Below are positions 18,290 to 26,253 of a DNA stretch of 64,000 nucleotides, in pieces. The DNA comes from Mycolicibacterium sp. CR10 (GTDB lineage Bacteria; Actinomycetota; Actinomycetes; Mycobacteriales; Mycobacteriaceae), in the NCBI RefSeq assembly GCF_005222675.1, contig NZ_STGE01000015.1:62001-126000 (forward strand). Direction: 5' to 3'. The stretch's first letter is position 1; every line of letters begins with the position of its first letter. A program made the position numbers and the translations under genes. The notes under the pieces are model-generated. The model was not told the origin of the DNA and ran no database searches. It saw only the letters and a program-made list of their open reading frames with translations.

Positions 18290-18895
18290 ATGGCGAGCGA
18301 ACCTGTACTCACCGACGCCGAAAGAAGTCGGATCTTCGCCGCCGTGCACCAGGAACTCGCCCAATGGGGTATCGATCGGTTCAACGTCGGGGCTCTTGCC
18401 CATCGCCACGGATTGGATCTCGACACCATCGAGAAGCACTGGCCGGATCCGGAATTCCTGATCCTCGATGCGCTGGCACGCCGACCGGGTGACGAGGAGT
18501 CGCTTCCCGATACCGGCTCCTTGCGGACGGATCTGTTCGAACTGGCGGCCAGGATGGCGGCGATGGTCACCTCGGACCACGGACGCAAACTGCACGGCGG
18601 TCACCTGATCGGCGACGCCTTCATCACGAGCATCGAGGTCCGGCAAACGGCGTGGCGGACCCGGGCGGCCAGTCTGGACGTGGTCTTCGAGCGGGCCCGG
18701 CAGCGCGGCGAGTTTCGTGCCGACGTCGACTACTCCACCGTGTTGGAGCTTCTGTTCGCGCCGATCAACATGCGGGCGCTGTACACCGGCGAGCCCGTCG
18801 ACGACGACTACTGCCGCACGGTGTCCGATCTGGTGTACCGCGCGGTCTCGGGCGTCGGCGTTGATACTGCGCTGACGGCGGAGAAGTCCGAGTAG
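18290..18895 (+). CDS. TetR family regulator whose C-terminus is encoded by a repeat element
   Basis: 201 residues from ATG 18290 (MASEPVLTDAERSRIF), with GGGGATGGAG upstream. The DNA-binding domain is VHQELAQWGIDRFNVGALAHRHGLDLDTIEKHW, followed by a helical sensor domain with LRTDLFELAARMAAMV and FERARQRGEFRADVDY. The last dozen residues (GVDTALTAEKSE) and the TAG stop lie inside the left half of a family A element starting at 18860. The original C-terminus was therefore probably replaced or extended. It precedes an MFS exporter by 39 bp, so it may regulate that gene. Confidence 0.82.
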   Translation: MASEPVLTDAERSRIFAAVHQELAQWGIDRFNVGALAHRHGLDLDTIEKHWPDPEFLILDALARRPGDEESLPDTGSLRTDLFELAARMAAMVTSDHGRKLHGGHLIGDAFITSIEVRQTAWRTRAASLDVVFERARQRGEFRADVDYSTVLELLFAPINMRALYTGEPVDDDYCRTVSDLVYRAVSGVGVDTALTAEKSE

Positions 18896-18921
18896 CGGCC
18901 GCCGCCACCGCAGTCTGAACG
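18860..18921 (+). repeat. Family A palindromic element, copy 4
   Basis: Left arm GTTGATACTGCGCTGACGGC, core GAGAAGTCCGAGTAGC, right arm CCGCAGTCTGAACG. It overlaps the 3' end of the TetR gene and supplies its stop codon. Confidence 0.8.
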
Positions 18922-18934
18922 GATGGAGTAGCCC

Positions 18935-20527
18935 ATGACAACCGCGCAGCCGGTCTCGACGTGGGCCCCGCTGCGCTCGCCGGTCTTCCGCGCGCTGTGG
19001 ATCGCGCAGTTGGTCTCCAATCTGGGCACCTGGATGCAGACGGTCGGCGCGCAGTGGATGCTCGTCGGCGACCCCCGCGCCGCGGTGTTGGTGCCGCTGG
19101 TGCAGACCGCCACGACGCTGCCGGTGATGCTGCTGGCGTTGCCGTCCGGGGTTATCGCGGATCTGGTCGACCGGCGTCGGCTGCTGATCGCGACGCAGGG
19201 CGCGATGGCCGCGACGGTGGCTACCCTGGCCGGGCTGACCGGTGCCGGCCTGACCACCCCTACCGTGCTGCTGCTGTTGTTGTTCGTCATCGGTTGCGGG
19301 CAGGCGCTCACCGCGCCTGCGTGGCAGGCCATCCAGCCGGATCTCGTTCCGCCCGAGCAGATTCCGGCCGCGGCGGCGCTCGGCAGCATGAGCATGAACG
19401 GCGCGCGGGCGATCGGGCCAGCGCTCGCGGGCGCCCTGGTGTCGCTGTCCGGGCCTACGCTGGTCTTCGCTCTCAACGCAGTGTCGTTCGTGGGCATTGT
19501 GATCGTGCTCATCATGTGGCGCAGGCCCGCCGTCGAGCAGTCCTTCCCGTCGGAGCGGGCTTTCGCAGCGCTGAACGCCGGCGGCCGGTTCATCCGCAGC
19601 TCGCCGATCGTGCGGCGGATCCTGCTGCGGACCGCGCTGTTCATCACACCGGCCAGCGCGCTGTGGGGTCTGCTGCCGGTGATCGCGAAAGATCAACTGG
19701 GCCTGTCGGCATCGGGCTACGGCCTGCTGCTCGGCGCTCTCGGCGTCGGCGCGCTGCTCGGCGCTCTCGCATTGTCCCGGATCCGGGCGAGGTTCGGTCA
19801 GAACACCTTGCTCACGGTGGCCTCCGTCGGTTTCGCCGCGACCACGGTGATCTTGGCGCTGGTGCCCAACTTCGGCATCGTGATGGCCGCGCTGGTGGTC
19901 GGCGGTGCGTCCTGGCTGCTGTGCCTGTCGACGGTGAACGCGGCGATGCAGCTGAGCCTTCCGGGGTGGGTGCGCGCCCGGGGCTTGTCGGTGTACCTGT
20001 TGATCTTCATGGGCGGGCAGGCCCTGGGATCGGTGCTGTGGGGTGCGCTGGCCGGAGCGACGACCAGCGTCACCAGCCTGCTGGTCAGCGCGGCCCTGCT
20101 GCTGGTGTGCGGGCTGTCGTCGCTGTGGTGGCCGCTGCATCCGCGGACCGGCGGCCTCGACCTGACACCGTCGTCGCACTGGCCGGAGCCGACGCTGGTC
20201 TTCGAGCCCGAGCCGCTCGATGGTCCGGTTCTGGTGCTCACCTCCTATCGCGTCGACCCGCAGGACGAGGAGGCGTTCGTGGCGGCGATGTCGGTGCTGG
20301 GCCGATCACGGCAACGCACCGGGGCGTCGCAGTGGCGGCTCTTCCGCAGCGTGGAGCAGGAGTCGACGTTCGTGGAGACATTCCTCGTGCGCTCGTGGGG
20401 CGAGCACATGCATCAGCACTACACCCGGCTCACCGGACAGGACCTGGTGATCGAACAGAACGTCGAGCAGTACACCGACGGTGCGCCGGTCTCGCAGCAT
20501 TACCTCGCGGTCCGTGACCCCCGTTGA
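18935..20527 (+). CDS. MFS transporter (EntS-like) with C-terminal ABM-like domain
   Basis: 530 residues from ATG 18935, with GGATGGAG upstream. Residues 1-410 form a 12-helix major facilitator of the EntS/MFS_3 type, with the loop motif VDRRRLL between helices 2 and 3. The last roughly 110 residues are soluble and resemble an antibiotic-biosynthesis-monooxygenase-like ferredoxin fold (VLVLTSYRVDPQDEEAFVAAM, SQWRLFRSVEQESTFVETFLVRSW). EntS-type proteins export siderophores or other small molecules. The cargo here is unknown. It is probably co-transcribed with the TetR gene just upstream. Confidence 0.87.
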   Translation: MTTAQPVSTWAPLRSPVFRALWIAQLVSNLGTWMQTVGAQWMLVGDPRAAVLVPLVQTATTLPVMLLALPSGVIADLVDRRRLLIATQGAMAATVATLAGLTGAGLTTPTVLLLLLFVIGCGQALTAPAWQAIQPDLVPPEQIPAAAALGSMSMNGARAIGPALAGALVSLSGPTLVFALNAVSFVGIVIVLIMWRRPAVEQSFPSERAFAALNAGGRFIRSSPIVRRILLRTALFITPASALWGLLPVIAKDQLGLSASGYGLLLGALGVGALLGALALSRIRARFGQNTLLTVASVGFAATTVILALVPNFGIVMAALVVGGASWLLCLSTVNAAMQLSLPGWVRARGLSVYLLIFMGGQALGSVLWGALAGATTSVTSLLVSAALLLVCGLSSLWWPLHPRTGGLDLTPSSHWPEPTLVFEPEPLDGPVLVLTSYRVDPQDEEAFVAAMSVLGRSRQRTGASQWRLFRSVEQESTFVETFLVRSWGEHMHQHYTRLTGQDLVIEQNVEQYTDGAPVSQHYLAVRDPR

Positions 20528-20529
20528 GC

Positions 20530-20591
20530 GTTGACACTGCGCTGACGGCGGAGAAGTTCGAGTAGCACTCGCCGCCACTGCAGTCTCAATG
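20530..20591 (+). repeat. Family A palindromic element, copy 5
   Basis: Left arm GTTGACACTGCGCTGACGGC, core GAGAAGTTCGAGTAGC, right arm CTGCAGTCTCAATG. It lies in the 69-bp gap between the stops of the MFS gene and the convergent lipoprotein gene. Confidence 0.8.
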
Positions 20592-20596
20592 CGGGA

Positions 20597-20962
20597 TCAG
20601 GGGCAGCTTTCGCCGTCGATGCGAACCACGCCGAACTCGACGGAGGTGCCGTTGCTGAGCGCCTCCCCCGGCGCCGGCGTGGACGTGCACACCTGCCAAT
20701 TGCGATCCAACACCTGATTGCGGCCCTGGCCGGTGAGATCGGTCGATCCCGAGAAGAACACCCCGTTGCCGGTCAGCGCCTGGATCGCGTCCTGGGCTTC
20801 CTGCAGATTCTGGCCGATCAGATCCGGCATCACCCACGACTGTGGCGCCGCCGAGGTCTGGGTGACCGTCTCGGTGACGGTGGTCGGTGCGCTGTCGGTG
20901 CCACCACCGCATCCCGCGAGCAGCACCACAGATGCTCCCGCGGCAAGAGCGATTCGAACCAT
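20597..20962 (-). CDS. PASTA-domain lipoprotein
   Basis: 121 residues from ATG 20962. The signal peptide ends in a lipobox, VVLLAGCGG, with the lipidated Cys at about residue 18. A Thr-rich spacer follows. Residues from about 43 (VMPDLIGQNLQEAQDAIQALTG) to 105 (PAPGEALSNGTSVEFGVV) fit one PASTA domain, which in kinases and penicillin-binding proteins senses muropeptides. Single-PASTA lipoproteins of this size are common in mycobacteria. It is followed upstream by a YceI gene on the same strand. Confidence 0.82.
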   Translation of the reverse strand: MVRIALAAGASVVLLAGCGGGTDSAPTTVTETVTQTSAAPQSWVMPDLIGQNLQEAQDAIQALTGNGVFFSGSTDLTGQGRNQVLDRNWQVCTSTPAPGEALSNGTSVEFGVVRIDGESCP

Positions 20963-20990
20963 CTCTCCCCCTTCGCCTTCGGCAGCAGCG

Positions 20991-21539
20991 TCAGGCTTTG
21001 AGTCGCTCGGCCGCGAACGTCACCGTCACCTCGTCGGTGACCTTCATCGCGCCCATCATCATCGAGTACGGCTTCAGCCCGAAATCCGAATGGCGGACCA
21101 CGGCGTCACATGACATCCGCCACGTCGTCCCGAGATCTTCGACGCGCAAGTCGATCCCGCGTTCCTGGGTGACGCCGTGGATCTCCAGCGTGCCGTCGAG
21201 GCGGTAGCCGCCGTCGACCGCGGAGATGTCCTTGGCTCCAAACAGTATGTGCGGGAAGTGTTTCGCGTCCAGCACACCCAGGGCGTTCGATCGCGCCAGC
21301 GCCTTTTCGGGGCTCGACAATCCCTTGACGCCGCCCTCGCCGCTCTGCACCTGCAGGGAGTCGACGTCGACCGTCAGGTCCAGGGCGACGGGTTTGCCCT
21401 TGGTCCATCGCACCGTGGCCTGCCACGACGTCATGGCGATGGTGAGCCGGTGACCCATCTTGGCTGCCGGGCCCGCGACGCCGGTCGTCACCAGCAGCTG
21501 CCCCTCCGAGGAGTTCAAGTCCCACGCCGTGGCCGCCAC
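20991..21539 (-). CDS. YceI family protein
   Basis: 182 residues; the only near start is GTG 21539 (VAATAWDLNSSEGQLLV), with no strong ribosome site. The sequence shows the YceI lipocalin-like barrel pattern: GPAAKMGHRLTIAM, a VDVDSLQV strand, LDAKHFPHILF, LDGTLEIHGVTQERGIDLRV and a conserved SDFGLKPYSMMMGAMKV end. YceI proteins bind isoprenoid or other apolar ligands. This one has no signal peptide, so it is probably cytoplasmic. The PASTA lipoprotein begins 28 bp after it on the same strand. Confidence 0.87.
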   Translation of the reverse strand: MAATAWDLNSSEGQLLVTTGVAGPAAKMGHRLTIAMTSWQATVRWTKGKPVALDLTVDVDSLQVQSGEGGVKGLSSPEKALARSNALGVLDAKHFPHILFGAKDISAVDGGYRLDGTLEIHGVTQERGIDLRVEDLGTTWRMSCDAVVRHSDFGLKPYSMMMGAMKVTDEVTVTFAAERLKA

Positions 21540-21568
21540 CCCGTGAATGTACGGCCTGAGAAACCAGA

Positions 21569-21611
21569 CTGCCGGGATACGCCGCTATACAACGCGGACG
21601 TATCCCGGCAG
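21569..21611. terminator. Strong hairpin between the Ala-Pro-Thr protein and YceI genes
   Basis: The arms CTGCCGGGATACG (21569-21581) and CGTATCCCGGCAG (21599-21611) are exact reverse complements. An inner CCGC/GCGG pair extends the stem. It sits 23 bp after the stop of the gene at 21634 (minus strand) and before the YceI start. There is no T-run, as is usual for mycobacterial intrinsic terminators, so terminator is the likeliest role but an operator is possible. Confidence 0.55.
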
Positions 21612-21633
21612 ACCCGGCGGGCCTCTCCGATTA

Positions 21634-22050
21634 CTAGGCGGCAGGTGCGGTGGCTTCCCGATCACCGTCGCCGGTCGGGGCGGCCGGCGGTGCCGCGTCG
21701 CGGCCCTGGTCGCGGGTCGGGGCAGCCGGCGCGGGTGCGTCGCGGCCCTCATCCGTCGGCGCGGCCGGCGCGGGTGCGTCGCGGTCTTCATCCGTCGGCG
21801 CGGTCGGCGCCGTCGGCGCAGTCGGCGCAGTCGGCGCGGTCGGGGCCGTCGGCGCAGTCGGCGCAGTCGGCGCAGTCGGCGCAGTCGGCGCAGTTGGGGC
21901 CGTCGGCGCGGTCGGCGCGGCGGGGGCCGCAGTGGGGGGCGGCTTGACCGCGGTGGGCGTCGGCTGAGCCGACGCGGCCCCCGCCCCGATCAGACCGAGT
22001 CCGGCCATGGCAACGCCGACGGTCAGGACCTTCAAGGTGTGTCCTCGCAT
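21634..22050 (-). CDS. Secreted Ala-Pro-Thr repeat protein
   Basis: 138 residues from ATG 22050, with a GGAGA site. A signal peptide (LKVLTVGVAMAGLGLIGAGAASA) ends in the ASA-Q cleavage pattern near residue 28. The mature part is almost wholly low complexity: about 15 tandem APT triplets, then acidic DEDRDAPAPAAP-type repeats. Such Pro/Thr-rich exported proteins are often mannosylated and wall-associated in mycobacteria, which is inferred here. The APT block is encoded by a 9-bp tandem repeat, so its length should vary between strains. Confidence 0.75.
   Translation of the reverse strand: MRGHTLKVLTVGVAMAGLGLIGAGAASAQPTPTAVKPPPTAAPAAPTAPTAPTAPTAPTAPTAPTAPTAPTAPTAPTAPTAPTAPTDEDRDAPAPAAPTDEGRDAPAPAAPTRDQGRDAAPPAAPTGDGDREATAPAA
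21794..21919 (+). repeat. 9-bp tandem repeat (14 units) inside the Ala-Pro-Thr gene
   Basis: Fourteen units of GTCGGCGCR with a few variants (GTCGGGGCC, GTTGGGGCC) run head to tail. On the coding strand each unit gives Ala-Pro-Thr. Unit gain or loss keeps the frame. Confidence 0.9.
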
Positions 22051-22133
22051 GGTGTTCTCCTTGCTTTTCCGATATCGCGTATTTCGCGTAAGTACAGATT
22101 CGCGATCGTGCGTGAGAGCAACCGGAGACCAAC

Positions 22134-23771
22134 ATGAAGGGTTTCTCACGCGGCGAGCGACCCGCAAAAGCAGCATCTCGCCTGCGCAGGGCGGCATCGG
22201 CGATCTGCCAGCGAACTCGGCGGAAATGTGGTCCTCTGACTCTCATGGTGGACATTGCGCTGCCGTCAATATCGGATGCGCGTCCGGAGGCACCCCACCG
22301 CGCGACACCACGGTGGCGGCGAATGCTGCCGTCAGCCACCCGCACCCGGATCATGGTGTGGGTTCTGCTGCTCATCCTGGCCGCGCTCGGCATCGTCACG
22401 CTGGTCACCTGGCGGCTGCTGGTGTCGGCCGTCAATCACCGCATGGACGCCGCACTGCGGTTGGAGGTCGTCGAGTTCTCACAGCTGACCGCGTCCGGGG
22501 TGAATCCGTCTACCGGCGCCCCGTTCGCCAATGCCGAAGAGCTGATCGACCAGGCGCTGCGTCTGAACATCGCCCGGCCGCACGAATACTTCCTCGGCTA
22601 CGTCGACGGCGAGTACTACGCCCAATGTCGATGCGCGGACGCCGCCGGGCAGCTGGGAGTGAAGACCGGAGAAGGGCAGGTACTGGCCGAGGACCAGGCG
22701 TTCACGACGCTCGTCGGTTCCGTCTCCGAACAGGTCGTGGGTCGCTACGCACAACCCGAGATCGGCGAAATCCGTTATATCGCCTTGCCGGTGAGCGTGG
22801 CCGGCGACCCCTCGCGCGGCGTAATCGTCGCCGCGTTCCAAGCCGACGCGGAACGCGCCGACGCCGACGGGGTTGCGCGGATCATGCTGGCCGTCGGCGC
22901 GGCCACGATGCTGCTGGCGACTGCGGCGGCGTGGCTGCTGGCCGGACGAATCCTGCGGCCACTGCACGACGTCGCCGAAACTGCCCGCACCATCACCGAT
23001 TCCGACATCTCCCGACGCATCCGGGCCCCAGACGTCAGCACCGGCGACGAACTCGACGACCTGATCCGCACCATCAACGGCATGCTCGACCGCGTGGAGG
23101 CGGGTGTCGCCGCGCAACGCCGCTTCGTCGACGACGCCGGCCACGAGCTGCGGACGCCGATCACGATCGTGCGGGGTCACCTCGACGTGCTCGACCCCGG
23201 CGATCCGGCCGACCTGCGCGACACCCTCGCGCTGGTCGACGACGAGCTGGAGCGGATGAACCGGATGGTGTCGGATCTGTTGCTGCTGGCGAAATCCGAG
23301 CAGCCGACGTTCCTGCAGCCGCGGCCCGTCGACGTCGGGGCGCTGACCCGCAGCATCTTCGACAAGGTGCGCCAACTGGGTACCCGCGACTTCAGCCTCG
23401 AGGAGGTCGCCGAGGTGACTGTGGTCCTGGATCCGCAGCGGATCACGCAGGCCGTCGTCGCGCTCACCGACAACGCGTGCCGGTACACCGATGACGACGA
23501 TCGGATCAGGATCGGCTCCGTCATCGACGGAAACATGTTGCGGTTCTTCGTCATCGACGAGGGACCCGGTGTCAGCGAGGAGGACCGGACACGGATCTTC
23601 GAGCGTTTCGCCCGTGGGGGCGCGGGGGCGCGCCGCTCTGAGGGCGCCGGTTTGGGGTTGAGCATCGTCTCGGCGATCGCCACCGCACACGACGGGCACG
23701 TCGAACTCGACAGCAGTCCCGGCCACGGGGCCACGTTCACCGTCGTCATTCCCGCTAAGGAGGTGCAGTGA
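22134..23771 (+). CDS. Two-component sensor histidine kinase
   Basis: 545 residues from ATG 22134, which has a good GGAG site; an internal ATG at 22245 is the other candidate. TM1 is VWVLLLILAALGIVTLVTW and TM2 is MLAVGAATMLLATAAAWLLAG, with a periplasmic domain of about 140 residues between them containing a CRC pair (AQCRCADAAG). HAMP follows, then the H-box DDAGHELRTPITIVRGHLD, the N-box VALTDNACRY, and G-boxes DEGPGVSE and GAGLGLSIV. The ligand is unknown; the two close Cys in the sensor could bind metal or sense redox state. Its TGA overlaps the response regulator's ATG. Confidence 0.93.
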   Translation: MKGFSRGERPAKAASRLRRAASAICQRTRRKCGPLTLMVDIALPSISDARPEAPHRATPRWRRMLPSATRTRIMVWVLLLILAALGIVTLVTWRLLVSAVNHRMDAALRLEVVEFSQLTASGVNPSTGAPFANAEELIDQALRLNIARPHEYFLGYVDGEYYAQCRCADAAGQLGVKTGEGQVLAEDQAFTTLVGSVSEQVVGRYAQPEIGEIRYIALPVSVAGDPSRGVIVAAFQADAERADADGVARIMLAVGAATMLLATAAAWLLAGRILRPLHDVAETARTITDSDISRRIRAPDVSTGDELDDLIRTINGMLDRVEAGVAAQRRFVDDAGHELRTPITIVRGHLDVLDPGDPADLRDTLALVDDELERMNRMVSDLLLLAKSEQPTFLQPRPVDVGALTRSIFDKVRQLGTRDFSLEEVAEVTVVLDPQRITQAVVALTDNACRYTDDDDRIRIGSVIDGNMLRFFVIDEGPGVSEEDRTRIFERFARGGAGARRSEGAGLGLSIVSAIATAHDGHVELDSSPGHGATFTVVIPAKEVQ

Positions 23772-24436
23772 TGGCACGGATCCTCATTGCCGAAGACGAG
23801 CCGCGCATCTCTTCCTTCATCAATAAAGGCCTGTCGTCCAACGGGTTCAGCGTCGCCGTCGCTGAAGACGGCATCTCGGCCTACGACTATGCCTGCACCG
23901 GGGAGTTCGACCTGATGGTCCTCGACGTCGGGCTTCCGGGGATGGACGGTTTCGAGGTGCTACGCAAGCTGCGCGCCGACCGCAACCCGGTGGCGGTCAT
24001 CATGCTCACCGCACGAGACAGTGTGCAGGACACCGTGTCCGGGCTGGAGGGCGGCGCCGACGACTACATGGCCAAGCCGTTCCGGTTTGAGGAACTGCTG
24101 GCGCGGGTGCGGGTTCGGCTCACCAACGACCGGTCCGCCGAGCTGACCGCGCTGTCCTACGGCGGTCTGCACCTGGACCTGCGGACGCGGCGGGCCACGG
24201 TCGCCGAGCGCTCCGTGGACCTGTCGGCGCGCGAATTCGCCCTCGCGGAAACGTTTCTGCGTCACCCCGGGCAGGTGCTGTCGCGTGAACAGCTGCTGAG
24301 CCACGTTTGGGGATACGACTTCGATCCCGGCTCCAACGTCGTCGACGTCTATGTGCGGTACCTGCGGCGCAAGCTGGGCGCCGACCGGTTCACTACACTT
24401 CGCGGGATGGGGTACCGGCTGGAAGAGGTGCCCTGA
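23771..24436 (+). CDS. Two-component response regulator (OmpR/PhoB type)
   Basis: 221 residues from ATG 23771, overlapping the kinase stop by one base (TGATG), with AAGGAGGTG upstream. The receiver domain has the acidic pair in AEDEP, phospho-acceptor Asp in VLDVGLPGMDG, Thr in MLTARDS and Lys in MAKPFRFEEL. The C-terminal winged helix has DLSAREFALAETFLRHPGQVLSREQL and the recognition helix VVDVYVRYLRRKLG. It is a DNA-binding activator or repressor phosphorylated by the partner kinase. Its last 88 bp overlap the 3' end of the convergent GH19-like gene. Confidence 0.94.
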   Translation: MARILIAEDEPRISSFINKGLSSNGFSVAVAEDGISAYDYACTGEFDLMVLDVGLPGMDGFEVLRKLRADRNPVAVIMLTARDSVQDTVSGLEGGADDYMAKPFRFEELLARVRVRLTNDRSAELTALSYGGLHLDLRTRRATVAERSVDLSAREFALAETFLRHPGQVLSREQLLSHVWGYDFDPGSNVVDVYVRYLRRKLGADRFTTLRGMGYRLEEVP

Positions 24437-25098
24437 CCGGCGCCAGCTCGCAGGTCGTCACCCGCGGCGAGCGCCCGGTGGTAGAACGCGATCCGTTCGT
24501 CGATGCCGTTGGCGCGGCCGGTGGATCCGTTGGTGCCGTTGATCGCCCGCGACACCCGCTCGATGTCGCCCGCCTCGGCCAGCTCGTTGAGCGACCTGCC
24601 GCCGAATTGCGTTGTGGTCCAGTACCAGACGACGCCGACGAACGCGTACGTGTCGTTCTGCAGCGCGGCGGGGTCGTCGACGAAGAACGTCGCCGTCGGC
24701 ACCAGCCCGCGCTGATGTGCCCACACGGACAGGCGGGTGTAGTTGGCGCGGCCGGTCACCTGGATGAAGTCGCGGCCCGCGAAGCGCACGCCGTCGCCGG
24801 GCAGATAGTTGCCGAGGTCCCAGGCGCGACCCTCGTAGTCCGAGCCGTCGGCGAGCTCGCGCTGCCACTGCAGCCCGCCGGACTCGTGGCCGAGCTGCGC
24901 CAGGATCATCGCGCGGGTGTTCACGGTGTCCGCGTCCATGAGGTCGAAGGCGGTCTGCAGCTTGGGGAGTAGCTGCGCGTACCGCTCGTCGGAGACGCGG
25001 TGGTCCATCACCGTGGCGAGCACGGCCGTCGCCGTCGGCTGGGCCGGGGTGACCAGGAAGGCGAGAGCGAGGGTCAGGAGCACCCAGAGCCTCATCAT
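24349..25098 (-). CDS. Secreted GH19 chitinase/endolysin-like protein
   Basis: 249 residues from ATG 25098 (a second ATG follows at once). A signal peptide (LWVLLTLALAFLVTPAQPTATA) precedes a glycoside hydrolase 19-like fold: MILAQLGHESGGLQW holds the likely catalytic Glu, and FAGRDFIQVTGRANYTRLS is a conserved substrate-cleft segment. Related enzymes cleave chitin or the peptidoglycan sugar chain. The last 25 residues (RYPIPRSVVNRSAPSLRRRY) are unlike the rest. They are read antisense to the response regulator, so the original C-terminus may have been lost by a frameshift or deletion. Confidence 0.78.
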   Translation of the reverse strand: MMRLWVLLTLALAFLVTPAQPTATAVLATVMDHRVSDERYAQLLPKLQTAFDLMDADTVNTRAMILAQLGHESGGLQWQRELADGSDYEGRAWDLGNYLPGDGVRFAGRDFIQVTGRANYTRLSVWAHQRGLVPTATFFVDDPAALQNDTYAFVGVVWYWTTTQFGGRSLNELAEAGDIERVSRAINGTNGSTGRANGIDERIAFYHRALAAGDDLRAGAGQGTSSSRYPIPRSVVNRSAPSLRRRYRT

Positions 25099-25400
25099 CG
25101 GAGCGGCTCAATGCTCGGCGGTAGGTGCGGCACGCTCGTCAAGGCTTTGAGTGACTGCCGGGCTTTGTGGTCGGTCGCTTCTTCGGCGTCGTCCTCCCAC
25201 TGGTAGCGGAGCCGGCTCAGGGGCCGCGCCTTGGCGGTGGCGGAGGCACTACCCGAGTCGGTGCACACCACCCGCTGACCGGCCACCGGATCGCAACCGG
25301 TGAGGTGCGGTTTGGCGGTGGCGTGGGTGTAGCCGAGCAGCTGCAGACCGCCCAGCGCGACGGTGAACGTCGCGATCTTCCACTCGAGGATGTGCTTCAT
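25095..25400 (-). CDS. Small exported or membrane-anchored hypothetical protein
   Basis: 101 residues from ATG 25400. A hydrophobic N-terminal helix (IATFTVALGGLQLLGYTHA) could be a signal or anchor. The mature part has two Cys (TGCDPVAGQRVVCTD) and a charged C-terminal half. Its TGA overlaps the ATG of the GH19-like gene by four bases (ATGA), so the two are coupled and it probably acts with that enzyme. I do not recognise the family. Confidence 0.65.
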   Translation of the reverse strand: MKHILEWKIATFTVALGGLQLLGYTHATAKPHLTGCDPVAGQRVVCTDSGSASATAKARPLSRLRYQWEDDAEEATDHKARQSLKALTSVPHLPPSIEPLR

Positions 25401-25473
25401 GACGTCGAGAATCTCGAGCGGGTGTGAGAGCCGGCGGAGACGAAGATGAGTGGCTTCTCATGCAGCGGTTTTC

Positions 25474-25580
25474 GCGTTCAGGCTGCATCCACTCGCGTTC
25501 AGACTGCAGCCACTCGCGTTCAGACTGCAGCCACGGCGACAAAGTGCGAGAGACCCCCGCCGCCAGCGCAGCCTCAACGC
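25474..25580 (+). repeat. Family A palindromic element, copy 6, with two extra left-arm units
   Basis: Three 21-bp left-arm units stand in tandem (25474-25494, 25495-25515, 25516-25536; each GCGTTCAGRCTGCAKCCACKS). The last continues into a full element ending GCGCAGCCTCAACGC at 25580. This shows stepwise local duplication of the left arm. Confidence 0.8.
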
Positions 25581-25597
25581 AATGGTCAGGTCACCCG

Positions 25598-25663
25598 GCG
25601 TTGAGACTGCAGCCACGGCGACGAAGTGCGAGTAGCCCCCGCCGCCAGCGCAGTCTCAACGCC
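25598..25663 (+). repeat. Family A palindromic element, copy 7
   Basis: A full copy, left arm GCGTTGAGACTGCAGCCACG, core ACGAAGTGCGAGTAGC, right arm CGCAGTCTCAACGCC. It ends 5 bp before the stop of the TetR gene on the minus strand. Confidence 0.82.
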
Positions 25664-25667
25664 GTAG

Positions 25668-26213
25668 TCAGGGCCTGACGGCGGGCCAGAAGAGGTCGAA
25701 CAGTCGCGATTCCCAACCGGCGGCGACCGTTCCGGTGCGGGCACGCTCGGCGGTGTACGCCCCCACGACCGCATCGATGAGCGTCGCCCCGTCGACGTCG
25801 GCACGGAAAGACCCGTCGACCCGCCCCGCGGCGATCACCGACTCCAAGGCAGCGCGCTGGTCGACGAGGATCTGGCGGAACAGCGCGGTGAACTCCGGGT
25901 CCTCCTCGGTGAGCATGGCGGCGAACCCGCCGAACCCGATGCCGCCGTCCACCGCCTCGACGGCATGCCTGATCACCCACTGCAAACGCTCCGACGCGGC
26001 CGTCTCCGGCGTGAGCGGTTCCGGCGACGTCACCCGGGACAGCGCGGCAGACAGCATCTCGCGCCGGTCCCGATAGCGCCGGTAGATCGTGGTCTTCGCG
26101 ATGCCGGAGCGGGCGGCGACCGCTTCGACGGTCACCGACTTGGGGCCCTTGGCGCGAAGCAACCGCAAGGTCGCGTCGGTGATGTCATCGTCGACGTTGC
26201 GTCGCCCCGCCAT
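25668..26213 (-). CDS. TetR family transcriptional regulator
   Basis: 181 residues from ATG 26213. The helix-turn-helix VTVEAVAARSGIAKTTIYRRYRDRREML is canonical. The sensor half has a WVIRHAVEAVDGGIGFGGF segment and ends LFDLFWPAV. It is divergent from a small membrane protein gene (26312) across a spacer holding a perfect 16-bp palindrome and half-sites, so it most likely represses itself and that gene. Confidence 0.88.
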   Translation of the reverse strand: MAGRRNVDDDITDATLRLLRAKGPKSVTVEAVAARSGIAKTTIYRRYRDRREMLSAALSRVTSPEPLTPETAASERLQWVIRHAVEAVDGGIGFGGFAAMLTEEDPEFTALFRQILVDQRAALESVIAAGRVDGSFRADVDGATLIDAVVGAYTAERARTGTVAAGWESRLFDLFWPAVRP

Positions 26214-26253
26214 TGATCCCCCTCACCCGCCACGGAATATCCACCGGGCCGCA

